This document shows, in pieces, positions 46,785 to 56,116 of a stretch of DNA of 64,000 nt (positions within the stretch are counted from its first letter, which is position 1; each line of letters opens with the position of its first letter). A program made the position numbers and the translations under genes. Below the pieces are notes generated by a model. The model was not told the origin of the DNA. It did not search any database and saw nothing but the letters and a program-made list of their open reading frames with translations. The stretch comes from Flavobacterium fryxellicola (GTDB lineage Bacteria > Bacteroidota > Bacteroidia > Flavobacteriales > Flavobacteriaceae), in the NCBI RefSeq assembly GCF_900143245.1, contig NZ_FRDK01000007.1, positions 1 to 64,000 of the forward strand, read 5' to 3'.

Positions 46785-47228
46785 ATGGGCAAAAAAGTAG
46801 TAATTGCATTGACTGTTCAAGCGAATAGTCTTTACACAATGAATAACCCTTCTCCGGCTGATATTAATGCTAAATGTTCGCTATCGGATGATAACTCCGG
46901 ACGTTCTGCAAATGGCACTTTAGAGGACTTTAAATCTAATGTGTATATCAACCAAGACGTGAAATGGATAGGTTTGACAACCGATGCAGGATTTTCTGTG
47001 TCCATTGACAGCATTGTTTACGAACCAAATTTTAGTGATGTCAATTTTTTTGATTCATCAACTATTAAAGGGACCGGCGGCAGGTCCGGGAATAGTACAG
47101 CTAAGGTTAAAGATGATTCTAATTTGCTAAAAAAAATAGATAAATACAGTATTTATTTTAGTATTTACGCCAATGCAAATAACTTTAAATCTTTCCAAAT
47201 CGATCCAAAATTAGCGGCAAACCCATGA
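46785..47228 (+). CDS. Unknown 147-residue protein coupled to an adenylate cyclase
   Basis: The protein starts MGKKVVIALTVQANSLYTMN and has no signal peptide or membrane segment. It looks beta-rich, with many Asn, Ser and Asp residues (VYINQDVKWIGLTTDAGFSV). The pattern is faintly like PixA/AidA inclusion-body proteins, but this is only an impression. Its stop overlaps the cyclase start (ATGA, 47225-47228), so the two are translated together. It could be a ligand-binding or regulatory partner of the cyclase. No firm family assignment. Confidence 0.75.
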   Translation: MGKKVVIALTVQANSLYTMNNPSPADINAKCSLSDDNSGRSANGTLEDFKSNVYINQDVKWIGLTTDAGFSVSIDSIVYEPNFSDVNFFDSSTIKGTGGRSGNSTAKVKDDSNLLKKIDKYSIYFSIYANANNFKSFQIDPKLAANP

Positions 47229-49135
47229 TACTTGCAAAAGACCTTACAATTTTTGTCAGAATCTCATTTCTGGTTGTTATTTCACTTTTTCTGAACTTAA
47301 TTATGCAGGCTCAGAATCAAAAGGTGGCTGATAGCCTTTTGAAAATTTATCAAACAAATGAACTTGGAAATACGGAAAAATTAGAATTACTTCGGAATTT
47401 ATCATTTAATGAAGTGAATAATTTAAAATTATCAATCCACTATGCAGATGAATTAATTGCATTATCAAAAGTAGAGAAAAACAACTTATATCTGTATCGA
47501 GGATATTATCAAAAAGGCACAAAAAATAGACTAAAAGGAAATTTAAACGAGGCTTTAAACGATTTTTTCAATGGGGGAAAAGCAGCAATCAAAGCGAAGT
47601 CCAAGAATGGAGAAGGAATATCATACATGGCAATAGCGGATGTGTATTCAGTTATGGGAAACTCCAATAATGCCGAAATTTACTATAATAAGTCAATACA
47701 ATTGCTACGAAAATCCAATGATTCCATATCTCTGGCTAGCGTACTATTAAACGCTGGAGATGAATATTCCAAGAACAAAAAATTTGCTTTAGCTTTAACT
47801 AATTTTGAAGAGGCTGGTGTTATTTTTAAGAAGATTAATTATTCGAGTGGCACGGCATACACTTTGGGAAATATTGGAATGGTATATGCCAAAATAGGCA
47901 AAAGTGATCTTGCTAAGTCCTACATTAGAGAGGCCATGAATATCCTAGAAGAATTAGAAGACTATTATGCCATTTCAGACTATTTGTTATACATGTCCGA
48001 CATCTACTTAATGCAGAATAATTGGCCTGCAGCACTTCGTTATGCGAAGCGCAGTCTGCAGCTGGCAGAAAAATATGGATTAAAGGAACAAATTAGTAAT
48101 TCGAATCTTAAAATTTATGAACTCTATCAGAAAGCTGGAAATCCAAAAGAATCCCTTAAATTCTATAAAAATCACATTGCATATCGAGATAGTGTCACTA
48201 ACCTAAAATCCGTTCAGCAAATGGCTGACATAAGGACAAATTATGAGGTTTCCCAAAAGCAAATTGAAGTGGACCTACTCGAGAAAGATTCAGAAATTCA
48301 GAAATTAAAAGAGAAAAAACAACAAAATATCATTTATGCTACTGCAATCTCTTTAGTGCTAATCTTAATTATTACCATAGGTTTTTATAGACGTTATAAA
48401 TTTATCAAGAAGACAAATGGTATTATTGAAGAAGAGAAAAATCGTTCTAATCAATTACTCTTGAATATTCTCCCTGAGGAAACTGCCCTTGAACTAAAAC
48501 GAAGCGGAAAAGTTCAAGCTAAAAAGTTTGACTCTGTTACTGTTTTATTTTCTGATTTTGAAGGATTTACAAAGTATTCTGAAAATTTATCTCCTGAGAA
48601 ATTGGTAGAAAGTATTGATTTTTATTTTTCAAAATTTGACACAATAATGGATAAATACAATTTGGAAAAGATTAAAACCGTTGGTGATGCCTATATGTGC
48701 GCCGGCGGTTTGCCCTTCCCCACTAAAGATCATGCTCATAAAATAGTACTTGCAGCGCTGGAAATTGCCCAATTTGTAGCAGCTTCAAAAAATGTGAATT
48801 CAGAAAATCAAACTCGTTTTGAAATTCGAATCGGAATCAATACAGGTCCACTAGTAGCGGGAGTGGTTGGAATAAAAAAATTCTCCTATGACATTTGGGG
48901 AGATACAGTGAATATCGCCTCCCGAATGGAATCTAACTCAGAAGCAGGAAAGATAAATATATCCGATTTTACATATAATATTATTAAAAATGATTTTGAT
49001 TGCGAATACAGAGGGGAAGTTGAAGTGAAAAATAAAGGAATGATGAAAATGTACTTTGTAAATAACCCTTTGGATTCTCTCAAAAACAATACTTTCACAA
49101 ATGAACTTATCCTTACTGAGCCTGACGAATTTTAG
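47225..49135 (+). CDS. TPR-domain class III adenylate/guanylate cyclase
   Basis: This 636-residue protein starts with a signal-peptide-like segment (RISFLVVISLFLNLIMQAQ). A periplasmic array of about six TPR repeats follows (about 50-330), then a coiled segment, a transmembrane helix near 373-392, and a cytoplasmic class III cyclase domain from about 425. The catalytic domain has VTVLFSDFEGFTKYSENL (first metal Asp), IKTVGDAYMCAGGLP (second Asp and a Lys consistent with ATP) and YDIWGDTVNIASRMES (transition-state Asn/Arg region). It is predicted to make cAMP in response to TPR-sensed partners. It is translationally coupled to the 147-residue gene. Confidence 0.92.
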   Translation: MILAKDLTIFVRISFLVVISLFLNLIMQAQNQKVADSLLKIYQTNELGNTEKLELLRNLSFNEVNNLKLSIHYADELIALSKVEKNNLYLYRGYYQKGTKNRLKGNLNEALNDFFNGGKAAIKAKSKNGEGISYMAIADVYSVMGNSNNAEIYYNKSIQLLRKSNDSISLASVLLNAGDEYSKNKKFALALTNFEEAGVIFKKINYSSGTAYTLGNIGMVYAKIGKSDLAKSYIREAMNILEELEDYYAISDYLLYMSDIYLMQNNWPAALRYAKRSLQLAEKYGLKEQISNSNLKIYELYQKAGNPKESLKFYKNHIAYRDSVTNLKSVQQMADIRTNYEVSQKQIEVDLLEKDSEIQKLKEKKQQNIIYATAISLVLILIITIGFYRRYKFIKKTNGIIEEEKNRSNQLLLNILPEETALELKRSGKVQAKKFDSVTVLFSDFEGFTKYSENLSPEKLVESIDFYFSKFDTIMDKYNLEKIKTVGDAYMCAGGLPFPTKDHAHKIVLAALEIAQFVAASKNVNSENQTRFEIRIGINTGPLVAGVVGIKKFSYDIWGDTVNIASRMESNSEAGKINISDFTYNIIKNDFDCEYRGEVEVKNKGMMKMYFVNNPLDSLKNNTFTNELILTEPDEF

Positions 49136-49165
49136 TTTAAAATCATTAAAGTTTATAAAAATAAG

Positions 49166-49173
49166 TAGTTTTG
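49166..49173 (+). promoter_or_regulatory. -7 box of the DUF6526 gene
   Basis: TAGTTTTG matches TAnnTTTG, 22 bases before the ATG at 49196. Confidence 0.5.
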
Positions 49174-49195
49174 AGTATCTTTAAAAAAAAATAAA

Positions 49196-49630
49196 ATGGA
49201 AATTCAATCCTTTAAAAATCATATTAAGTATTATCCACCTCATCATTTTGTCTATTATCCAATAGTTATGACTTTATTGGCTTTCAGTATGTACTTTACC
49301 TTTACCACTGAGGATCAACTCATTTGGACTTTTATCAGCATTATATTTGTAGTGCTTTTTTGCCTTGCTTTTATGTTACGCCAACATTACGCACTCACGC
49401 TGCAAAATCGAATCGTACGTTTAGAAATGAGGTACCGTTATTTTTCTATAACAGGCAAAAGATTAGAGGATTTTGAATATCGACTCAATGATGATCAATT
49501 ATTTGCTTTACGATTTGCGCCTGACACTGAGCTTACAGCACTTATACAAAGAGCACTGAATGAAAATCTTTCAGGAAAAGCAATCAAAAAAGCGATTCAA
49601 CATTGGGAAGGAGACTATGAAAGAGTTTAA
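49196..49630 (+). CDS. DUF6526-like membrane protein
   Basis: This 144-residue protein has two hydrophobic segments near 22-38 and 45-61, after the start MEIQSFKNHIKYYPPHHFVY. A charged helical cytoplasmic tail follows (LQNRIVRLEMRYRYFSITGK). It fits the uncharacterised DUF6526 family common in Bacteroidota. No partner is evident. Confidence 0.75.
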   Translation: MEIQSFKNHIKYYPPHHFVYYPIVMTLLAFSMYFTFTTEDQLIWTFISIIFVVLFCLAFMLRQHYALTLQNRIVRLEMRYRYFSITGKRLEDFEYRLNDDQLFALRFAPDTELTALIQRALNENLSGKAIKKAIQHWEGDYERV

Positions 49631-49732
49631 TATTCTAAAAATAATACTGCTAATTTATCCAGATTGACGATTTAGAATTTTGTTACTTTGTTGCGAACTC
49701 ACTCCTTTAAAACCCGAATTTAAAACTCCTAA

Positions 49733-50302
49733 ATGCCAGCATATTTTCTAGATATTGAATACAGTAAAATTACTTATAACGAAGAAGAAGTCAATTGCAA
49801 GGAATTTGAGTGCTGTACGTTTACCAATTGTAATTTCTCCAACTGTGTTTTTGTAGCAGTAACTTTTATTGACTGCACCTTTAATGATTGTGTTTTTAAC
49901 GACGCAAAAATTAATTACGTAGCGTTTAGAACCGTTACTTTCAATCGTTGTCAAATCAAGGAAGTGAATTTTTCAATGTGTGATAAATTAATTTTCGAAA
50001 TCGCCTTTAACAAGTGTACTTTGGATTTCTCCAAATTTTATACTTTAAAACTAAAAGGAACCTCTTTTACTAATTGTAGTCTTGTTGCAGTAGATTTTAT
50101 GGGTTCGGATTTGACCGAAGCACTTTTTGAAAACTGTGATTTACACCGTTCCGAATTTGCAAAAGCAATTGCCAACAAAGCTGATTTTAAAACTAGCTAT
50201 AATTATACAATTGATCCCAAAACAACAAAATTAAAGAAAGCCATTTTTTCTATGGAAGGGCTGAAAGGATTGCTGTACAAACATGATATTATAGTTGAAT
50301 AA
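49733..50302 (+). CDS. Pentapeptide-repeat protein
   Basis: This 189-residue protein consists almost entirely of pentapeptide repeats with central Phe/Leu (CTFTN-CNFSN-CVFVA style). It forms a right-handed quadrilateral beta-helix. The size and the break near residues 85-90 resemble Qnr/McbG-type proteins that mimic DNA and can protect gyrase. Function cannot be assigned from the repeats alone. The next gene converges with a 6-base gap. Confidence 0.85.
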   Translation: MPAYFLDIEYSKITYNEEEVNCKEFECCTFTNCNFSNCVFVAVTFIDCTFNDCVFNDAKINYVAFRTVTFNRCQIKEVNFSMCDKLIFEIAFNKCTLDFSKFYTLKLKGTSFTNCSLVAVDFMGSDLTEALFENCDLHRSEFAKAIANKADFKTSYNYTIDPKTTKLKKAIFSMEGLKGLLYKHDIIVE

Positions 50303-50308
50303 ATCTTT

Positions 50309-50989
50309 TTAAGAAATTATTTTCCCATCTTCCATGGTAATAATCCTTGAGGTCCTATTAGCAAAATCAGTATCATGGGTAACTACTAATAAAGTCTGAT
50401 TTTCTTCTTGGGTAAGCCTATTGAAAATATCAAAAACCAAGTCACTATTTTTCTTGTCTAAATTCCCGGTGGGCTCATCGCCCATTATTATCAAAGGATC
50501 ATTGATCAGTGCGCGAGCAATTGCCACCCGCTGCTTTTGACCACCGCTTAACTGATTGGGCATTTTCAGTGCTTGATCTTCCATATCGAGCGTTTTTAAA
50601 TGCTTCATCGCACGATTTTCTAATTCTTGATCGGAATATTTGCCTAATTTCATCCCTGGAAGCATGACATTTTTTAGTACGTTATATTCTGCCAATAAAT
50701 AATGAAACTGAAATACAAAACCTATTTTTTCATTTCGAATCAAAGCTAATTCTCTATCTGTCTTTCCTGTTACAAGTTCGTTGTGAATGTAAATTTGACC
50801 GTCGTACGCTGTATCCATTGTGGAGAGCAAGTACAATAAAGTCGATTTTCCACAGCCCGATTTGCCTACTATTGACACAAATTCACCATAATTAATGCGC
50901 ATTTCAATTTCTTTCAAGACCTGAAATTTTACGGGATCGTAAAAATATTTACTCAAGCCTTTTGTCTCTAAAATAACATTATTTTCCAT
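50309..50989 (-). CDS. ABC transporter ATP-binding protein (MacB/LolD type)
   Basis: This 226-residue ATPase has Walker A GKSGCGKST at 42-50, the signature LSGGQKQR, and Walker B IIMGDEPTGNLD with the downstream switch His in VVTHD. It pairs with the FtsX-type permease gene 2 bases upstream and the HlyD-like adaptor gene before it. Together they form a MacAB-like tripartite export or lipoprotein-handling complex. Confidence 0.94.
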   Translation of the reverse strand: MENNVILETKGLSKYFYDPVKFQVLKEIEMRINYGEFVSIVGKSGCGKSTLLYLLSTMDTAYDGQIYIHNELVTGKTDRELALIRNEKIGFVFQFHYLLAEYNVLKNVMLPGMKLGKYSDQELENRAMKHLKTLDMEDQALKMPNQLSGGQKQRVAIARALINDPLIIMGDEPTGNLDKKNSDLVFDIFNRLTQEENQTLLVVTHDTDFANRTSRIITMEDGKIIS

Positions 50990-50991
50990 CT

Positions 50992-52248
50992 CTATTTTCC
51001 CCTGATAATTTCAACTGGATCTATTTTACTGGCTTTTAGCGCAGGGAAAAGTCCAGCAATAGTTGTTGTGAATAAAGCAAAAGTAATCCCAATTCCATAA
51101 TACAGTGGATTGTAATTAATAGGATATGTTTTCACGGTAGGCAGCGAAGCGGTTTCAAATGGAATACTATCTATAATCGAAGAGAAAATATAGCCAAACA
51201 ATAAACCAAACAAGCCCCCCGCAAGTCCAATAATTATCGAAAGTGAAATAAATATCCATTGCACATCATTACCAGAAAATCCTGTAGCTTTTAAAATGGC
51301 AATACTATCCATTTTTTCATAAATCATCATGTTCAGAATATTATAAATTCCAAAACCGGCAACAATAAGTAAAACTACTCCAACCGCATAGGAAATAATG
51401 CTTCGCACCGTGCTACCAGTTTCAAACTGAGAATTGGCAGTTTGATAATCGATTGCATCAAGATTAAAGGTATTCCTAAACTCATTTGCAACAGCAGGCG
51501 CCGTGGTCATATCGTATAAATTTATCTGAATATCCGTGATGTAATTAGTAGCTTCTCCCACTATTTTTTGAGCGGTCGCCAATGAAGTATAACTCATCAC
51601 ATTATCAATCTCTGCAATTCCAATTTCAGAAATTCCAACGATTTTTAGCGAAGCTAGCTTTCCTTTAGAAGTGGTGATTTTAATTATATCACCCCTGGAA
51701 AGTAACATTTTATCGGACAAACCCTTTCCGATAATAATACTATTGTTTTGAAGCAAATCAGTCACAGTACCGTCTACTATATAATCACTTATTTTAAATA
51801 ATTTTTCCTCAGATAGCACATCAATGCCGTTAATTACTCCGCTGATTTCAATTGTTCCAGAATTAAAAAAAACAGGGGAAGTCACTTTTGGAGCAACATC
51901 TATAACCCGGGTATCTTTTTTTAAAACAGATATAATTGTTTTGCTGTTGTAAATGGACTTACCAATATCTTTTGGTTTTATAGAACGGATAAAATTGGTA
52001 TTGTTCTTGAATTCTTCCGACAAAAAAATAGGTTGATTTTCAGAAGGTTTTATTTCATTATACAGCAGCACATGTGGTGTTCTGTTGAGCATCAATCCAT
52101 CTAATAAATCATTGAGTCCATTCATAAAACTTACTAAAGCAATAAACATGGCAATGCTAAAAGTTACACCAACTGCCGCAACAATGGTTTGCTTTAAGCG
52201 CGCTTGAAGCAAATGAAATGCAATATTTAAAATAAGTTTAAAGTTCAT
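50992..52248 (-). CDS. ABC transporter permease (MacB/LolE/FtsX family)
   Basis: This 418-residue permease has an N-terminal transmembrane helix (about 18-40), a large periplasmic MacB_PCD domain and three C-terminal helices (about 280-410). The ending FPALKASKIDPVEIIRGK is characteristic. It overlaps the adaptor gene by one base. The substrate is unknown; candidates are antibiotics, lipids or lipoproteins. Confidence 0.93.
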   Translation of the reverse strand: MNFKLILNIAFHLLQARLKQTIVAAVGVTFSIAMFIALVSFMNGLNDLLDGLMLNRTPHVLLYNEIKPSENQPIFLSEEFKNNTNFIRSIKPKDIGKSIYNSKTIISVLKKDTRVIDVAPKVTSPVFFNSGTIEISGVINGIDVLSEEKLFKISDYIVDGTVTDLLQNNSIIIGKGLSDKMLLSRGDIIKITTSKGKLASLKIVGISEIGIAEIDNVMSYTSLATAQKIVGEATNYITDIQINLYDMTTAPAVANEFRNTFNLDAIDYQTANSQFETGSTVRSIISYAVGVVLLIVAGFGIYNILNMMIYEKMDSIAILKATGFSGNDVQWIFISLSIIIGLAGGLFGLLFGYIFSSIIDSIPFETASLPTVKTYPINYNPLYYGIGITFALFTTTIAGLFPALKASKIDPVEIIRGK

Positions 52249-53342
52249 TATTGAGGTTTATAAATCATTTCGTTCGCCTTTAATCCCGCTACTATTTCTA
52301 CTTTCTGATAATCGCTTAAGCCCGTTTTTACTGCTCTTTTTTCATCTTTATTTACTAAAACATATTTACCTTCAATTAAGAACAGTTTTGGTATGGTGAT
52401 GGTATTTTTTTTCGTTTGAATAATAATATTAGCTTCTGCTGTAAGATTTGGATAGAGTTTTGGCGGTGGTTTCATAAAATGGGCTTCGATTTTAAAAGTA
52501 CGGGAACGCTCCTCCATGATGGGATAAATTTTATCGACAATTGCATCAAAAACTTTTCCTTTGTAACTGTCCATCGTTACAAGTACTTTCTGACCCGTTT
52601 TTACGCGAACCATATCATTTTCGTCAACTTCTAACGCTAACAAAAAAGAATTGGCTTGACCTATTATCGCTAAGGCAATTTGAGGTGTAATCAAAGACCC
52701 TTCTTTTACCAGAACATCAAATAACTGTCCAGAGAACGCACTCTTAATACTAAAATCATTTTGAGATTTTTGATTGAGTTGTAAATTAATCGCATTTTTA
52801 CTTTGTTCATTTTTCAATTGAGCTCTAAGTTGCGTCAATTGTTTTTTAGTAGATTCAAAATTAATTTTCGAACTTTTATATGCTAATTCGATTCTTTCAA
52901 AATCAACTTCTGAAATTCCACCTTGGTTTATGACATTTTTGTTTCGGCGGTAAATGGATTCGTCTACCGTTAATTTATCTCTAGCAGACTGAACTTTCAT
53001 TTCCATTTCAGCCATTTTATCTTGAATATAGCGGCTGCTTTCTAAGCTTAATTGGTAAGCCAGTCGTGCATTTTCAGTGTTCAGTTCCGCTTTTTCGCTT
53101 TCCAACTCAAATAGTCGTTGTCCTTTGCTAATAGATTGACCCGCAATAACATTTACTTTTAATAATGTTCCGTTTACAGTGGAATAAACAGTATACTGGC
53201 CATCCGCTTTGATAACGCCAGATGCATAGACACTTTCGGTCACTTCTCCAATGGTTGGCTTAATTTTTTCCGTTTCTTCTTTAGCACAAGAAACAAAACT
53301 AAAAGCTAGTAGGTAAAATAGTAGTCGTATAGTAAAACTCAT
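52248..53342 (-). CDS. HlyD/MacA-like periplasmic adaptor lipoprotein
   Basis: This 364-residue protein has a lipoprotein signal (LLFYLLAFSFVSC), a split biotinyl-lipoyl domain (VNGTLLKVNVIAGQSISKGQ), a coiled-coil hairpin (about 85-190) and a beta-barrel region. It is the first gene of the MacAB-like operon. No TolC-family outer-membrane gene lies in the window, so the complex would use one encoded elsewhere. Confidence 0.92.
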   Translation of the reverse strand: MSFTIRLLFYLLAFSFVSCAKEETEKIKPTIGEVTESVYASGVIKADGQYTVYSTVNGTLLKVNVIAGQSISKGQRLFELESEKAELNTENARLAYQLSLESSRYIQDKMAEMEMKVQSARDKLTVDESIYRRNKNVINQGGISEVDFERIELAYKSSKINFESTKKQLTQLRAQLKNEQSKNAINLQLNQKSQNDFSIKSAFSGQLFDVLVKEGSLITPQIALAIIGQANSFLLALEVDENDMVRVKTGQKVLVTMDSYKGKVFDAIVDKIYPIMEERSRTFKIEAHFMKPPPKLYPNLTAEANIIIQTKKNTITIPKLFLIEGKYVLVNKDEKRAVKTGLSDYQKVEIVAGLKANEMIYKPQ

Positions 53343-53477
53343 TTTGTTTCTTATTTAACTTTGTAGTTTATGATCTATTATTTCTATAAATATACGACAT
53401 TATCCATTTTTAAGTGGATATCCTAGGTACATAATTACATACTGAAAATAATTTCACAGGAATAAGAAAACGTTAAC

Positions 53478-53978
53478 CTACAGAACTTTTTCCATTTTGT
53501 AGTCTTCCATTTTATAACCGCCATACCCTAACTCAATATCTTCCTCGGCGACGATTTCAAAACCTATTTTTTTGTAAAAAGAGAGTGCTTTGTTAAATTT
53601 ATTGACATTCAAAGAAATAGCAACCGAATGATTTTGTCTTGCTAAATTTTCAATTGTATCAATCAAGAACTTCCCTGCTCCTTTTCCTTGAGCTTCCGGA
53701 AGCAAGTAAATTTTATGGAGCCTTGTTACTTCTTGGTTTAAATAACGGTGTTCATAAGAAGCAAATCCAAGACAAACTCCATCTTCCTCTACCAATAGAA
53801 AAAGATGTCCTTTTTGGTTTAAATTTTCGAGTAAAGCTTTTTCGGAATAGAACAAATTAAGCATATAATGAATCTGTTCCTTTGACAAAATACCACCGTA
53901 GGTAACAGGCCAAGTTTTATTTGCTATGTATTGGATCGTTTTAAAATCAGTGGAAGTAGCTTCAGATAGTGATAACAT
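53478..53978 (-). CDS. GNAT-family N-acetyltransferase
   Basis: This 166-residue GNAT protein has the acetyl-CoA binding motif LPEAQGKGAGKFLIDTI and the fourth-motif region NKFNKALSFYKKIGFEIV. The acceptor is unknown. It is a single gene with about 130-base gaps on either side. Confidence 0.9.
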   Translation of the reverse strand: MLSLSEATSTDFKTIQYIANKTWPVTYGGILSKEQIHYMLNLFYSEKALLENLNQKGHLFLLVEEDGVCLGFASYEHRYLNQEVTRLHKIYLLPEAQGKGAGKFLIDTIENLARQNHSVAISLNVNKFNKALSFYKKIGFEIVAEEDIELGYGGYKMEDYKMEKVL

Positions 53979-54184
53979 TGTAATTTATTTAGGTCAATTA
54001 TTGTACTCAAAGAAAGATTTCTTGTTGGATAAAAATATATAATTTTGCTCTAAAATTTGGATTTCCTTTCTCTCTTATAAAACTATTGTGTTTGTCACAA
54101 TTCGACTAGGATTGCCAATCTTAAAATTGGTGCTGAATACTTGGAAATTTTTAAAATCTTAAAATTTTTACTTTTTTTTTAGAT

Positions 54185-54637
54185 TTACAAACTATAAAAA
54201 AAGGTTTCTTTGTTTAAACCTGAAGACTGATACTGCCAGTCCATATTTACTACGTCTTTAATTACCTTTTTAAGTTTAGAAAAATCATTCGGCTTTTTTA
54301 TGTAAATATTAGCGCCTTGTACAAAACTATCTTCAATATCTTTTTCTGACGAGGAGGTTGAATATATTGCAATGGAAACATCTATGAACCGCGAATTTGA
54401 TCTTATTTCTTTAAGACATTCATGTCCTGTTTTACAAGGCATGTTCAAATCCAAGAATAAAATATGAGGCAACTTATTTTCCAGATTTTCCAGATAATCA
54501 ATTAAAACTTTACCATCTTTAAACGAGGTCAGTTTATAGTCCATTTTTAGTTCGGCTAAAGCTTCATTAAAAAGTTGCAAATCCTCTTCGTCATCATCTG
54601 CAATCAAAATATGAATTCTATCTATTTTATTAATCAT
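54185..54637 (-). CDS. Single-domain response regulator (Rcp1-like)
   Basis: This 150-residue lone receiver domain has acidic pocket DDDEED at 14-19, phosphorylatable Asp D63 in LFLDLNMPCKTG, and Lys in IYIKKPNDF. It resembles receivers that pair with PAS/phytochrome-like kinases. It lies 22 bases after the AraC-type gene on the same strand, so the two may be co-transcribed. No kinase gene is adjacent. Confidence 0.92.
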   Translation of the reverse strand: MINKIDRIHILIADDDEEDLQLFNEALAELKMDYKLTSFKDGKVLIDYLENLENKLPHILFLDLNMPCKTGHECLKEIRSNSRFIDVSIAIYSTSSSEKDIEDSFVQGANIYIKKPNDFSKLKKVIKDVVNMDWQYQSSGLNKETFFYSL

Positions 54638-54659
54638 AAAAATAAGGGTATGGATTGTT

Positions 54660-55226
54660 CTATTTATTCTTTTTCTTTGATAAAAGTCTTTTTTTATCCA
54701 CTATTCTTTTAAACATGGAAGGTGTTAATCCTGTTACTTTTTTGAATTGCGTTGATAAATAGGCGACGCTACTATAATTCAATTCATAAGAAATCTCAGT
54801 CAGACTTAATTCTTCAGCTAAAATTAATTTTTTAGCTCTTTCAATTTTTTGAATAATGATAAAGTTTTCAATCGATGTATACGTGTATTCAGAAAAAAGA
54901 GTAGTAATGTATCCATATCTAAATTTTAACTTTTCTGATAAATACTGCGAAATTGTGCTACTTGGAAATTTATCTTTGTCATAAATAATTTCGATAATTG
55001 CATCTTTAATTGCTTGTATCAGTTGGATTTTTGGATTATTAATAATGTGTATTGCATATCTTTCAAGTTCTAATTGGAGTTTTTCGAAACTTTCTAACGA
55101 TAAATCATCATTAATTTCAATTTGACCTAAACCTAAAATTTGGTATTCTATCTTTAATTTGTCTAATTGGTCTTCTAATATCCGCTTACAAGCAATATTT
55201 CCATCATAATTATAATTGAGCTTCAT
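54660..55226 (-). CDS. AraC-family transcriptional regulator
   Basis: In this 188-residue protein the C-terminal half is an AraC-type double helix-turn-helix: SLTEISYELNYSSVAYLSTQ followed by FKKVTGLTPSMFKRIV. The N-terminal half is short, without the usual sugar-binding domain. A minus-strand -7 box TATATTTG (55334-55341) lies about 110 bases upstream. The targets are unknown, and the adjacent response regulator suggests a signalling role. Confidence 0.88.
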   Translation of the reverse strand: MKLNYNYDGNIACKRILEDQLDKLKIEYQILGLGQIEINDDLSLESFEKLQLELERYAIHIINNPKIQLIQAIKDAIIEIIYDKDKFPSSTISQYLSEKLKFRYGYITTLFSEYTYTSIENFIIIQKIERAKKLILAEELSLTEISYELNYSSVAYLSTQFKKVTGLTPSMFKRIVDKKRLLSKKKNK

Positions 55227-55399
55227 CGAATAAATAAATTATTAAACATTAGTTTGACGCCATAAAAGTATACCAAAAATTACCAATCGATAGCAAATAA
55301 TAAATTTATTAAAAATATATAATTTAAGGTCTACAAATATATTTAACTACATAAATATAAATGTTTGATCTTGATTAATTAAAACTTCATTGCTTAAAC

Positions 55400-55993
55400 T
55401 TACCCATGAATCGTTTCATTTTTACCATAATTTGCAATAACAGACTCTTCAAATTCCAGCCACTCTCTCCAGCGTTTTTCTACATTAATTCCTACTCCAT
55501 ACTTGCGTGCGTAAGTAATAAAAGTGGTGTAATGTCCTGCTTCACTTTCCATTAAATCTCTATAGAATACAGCTAATTCCTCATCCTGAATGTTTTCTGA
55601 AAGCACTTTGAATCGTTCACAACTTCTGGCCTCTATCATAGCCGAAAACAATAACCGTTCCACTAAAGCTGACACTCTACTTCCCGTCCCACTTTTCTTC
55701 ATGTACAAATACAATTCATTCACGTAATCGTCTTTGCGCTCGCGTCCTAATTTCAATCCACGTTTAATTATAATAGTATGGACTTGTTCAAAATGGTCGA
55801 TTTCTTCTTTGGCCAAAGCCAATAAATCCTGCACTAAATCTTGATGCTCTGAATTGTTTGTTATAATCGTAATGGCATTTGTAGCGGCTTTTTGTTCACA
55901 CCAAGCGTGATCTGTTAAGATCTCTTCGATATTTTTTTCTACAATATTGACCCATCTTGGATCCGTTGGTAATTTTAATCGTAATACAGACAT
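55400..55993 (-). CDS. miaE: tRNA-(ms2io6A37) hydroxylase
   Basis: This 197-residue diiron ferritin-like enzyme hydroxylates the isopentenyl group of ms2i6A at position 37 of tRNA. The iron ligands are visible as EEIDHFEQVH, EARSCERF and ESEAGHYTTF (ExxH pairs on a four-helix bundle). The length is normal. It lies after glyA, separated by a short repeat-bearing gap. Confidence 0.92.
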   Translation of the reverse strand: MSVLRLKLPTDPRWVNIVEKNIEEILTDHAWCEQKAATNAITIITNNSEHQDLVQDLLALAKEEIDHFEQVHTIIIKRGLKLGRERKDDYVNELYLYMKKSGTGSRVSALVERLLFSAMIEARSCERFKVLSENIQDEELAVFYRDLMESEAGHYTTFITYARKYGVGINVEKRWREWLEFEESVIANYGKNETIHG

Positions 55994-56027
55994 AATTTTA
56001 GTCTTAAAGTTAGAAAGTCATAACGTC

Positions 56028-56095
56028 AAAAGTCGAAAGCCAAAAGGTCAGACAGAATATTAAATTCTATTCAAAGACTTTCGACTTTCGACTTT
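56028..56095. repeat. GACTTTC tandem repeat with inverted copy
   Basis: CTTTCGACTTT occurs twice in overlapping tandem (56078-56088 and 56085-56095). Its reverse complement AAAGTCGAAAG lies at 56029-56039, so the unit could fold as a stem. It lies between glyA and miaE and may act as a terminator or be a decayed intergenic repeat. Confidence 0.55.
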
Positions 56096-56116
56096 AAAAC
56101 ATTAAGATGTATTTAT

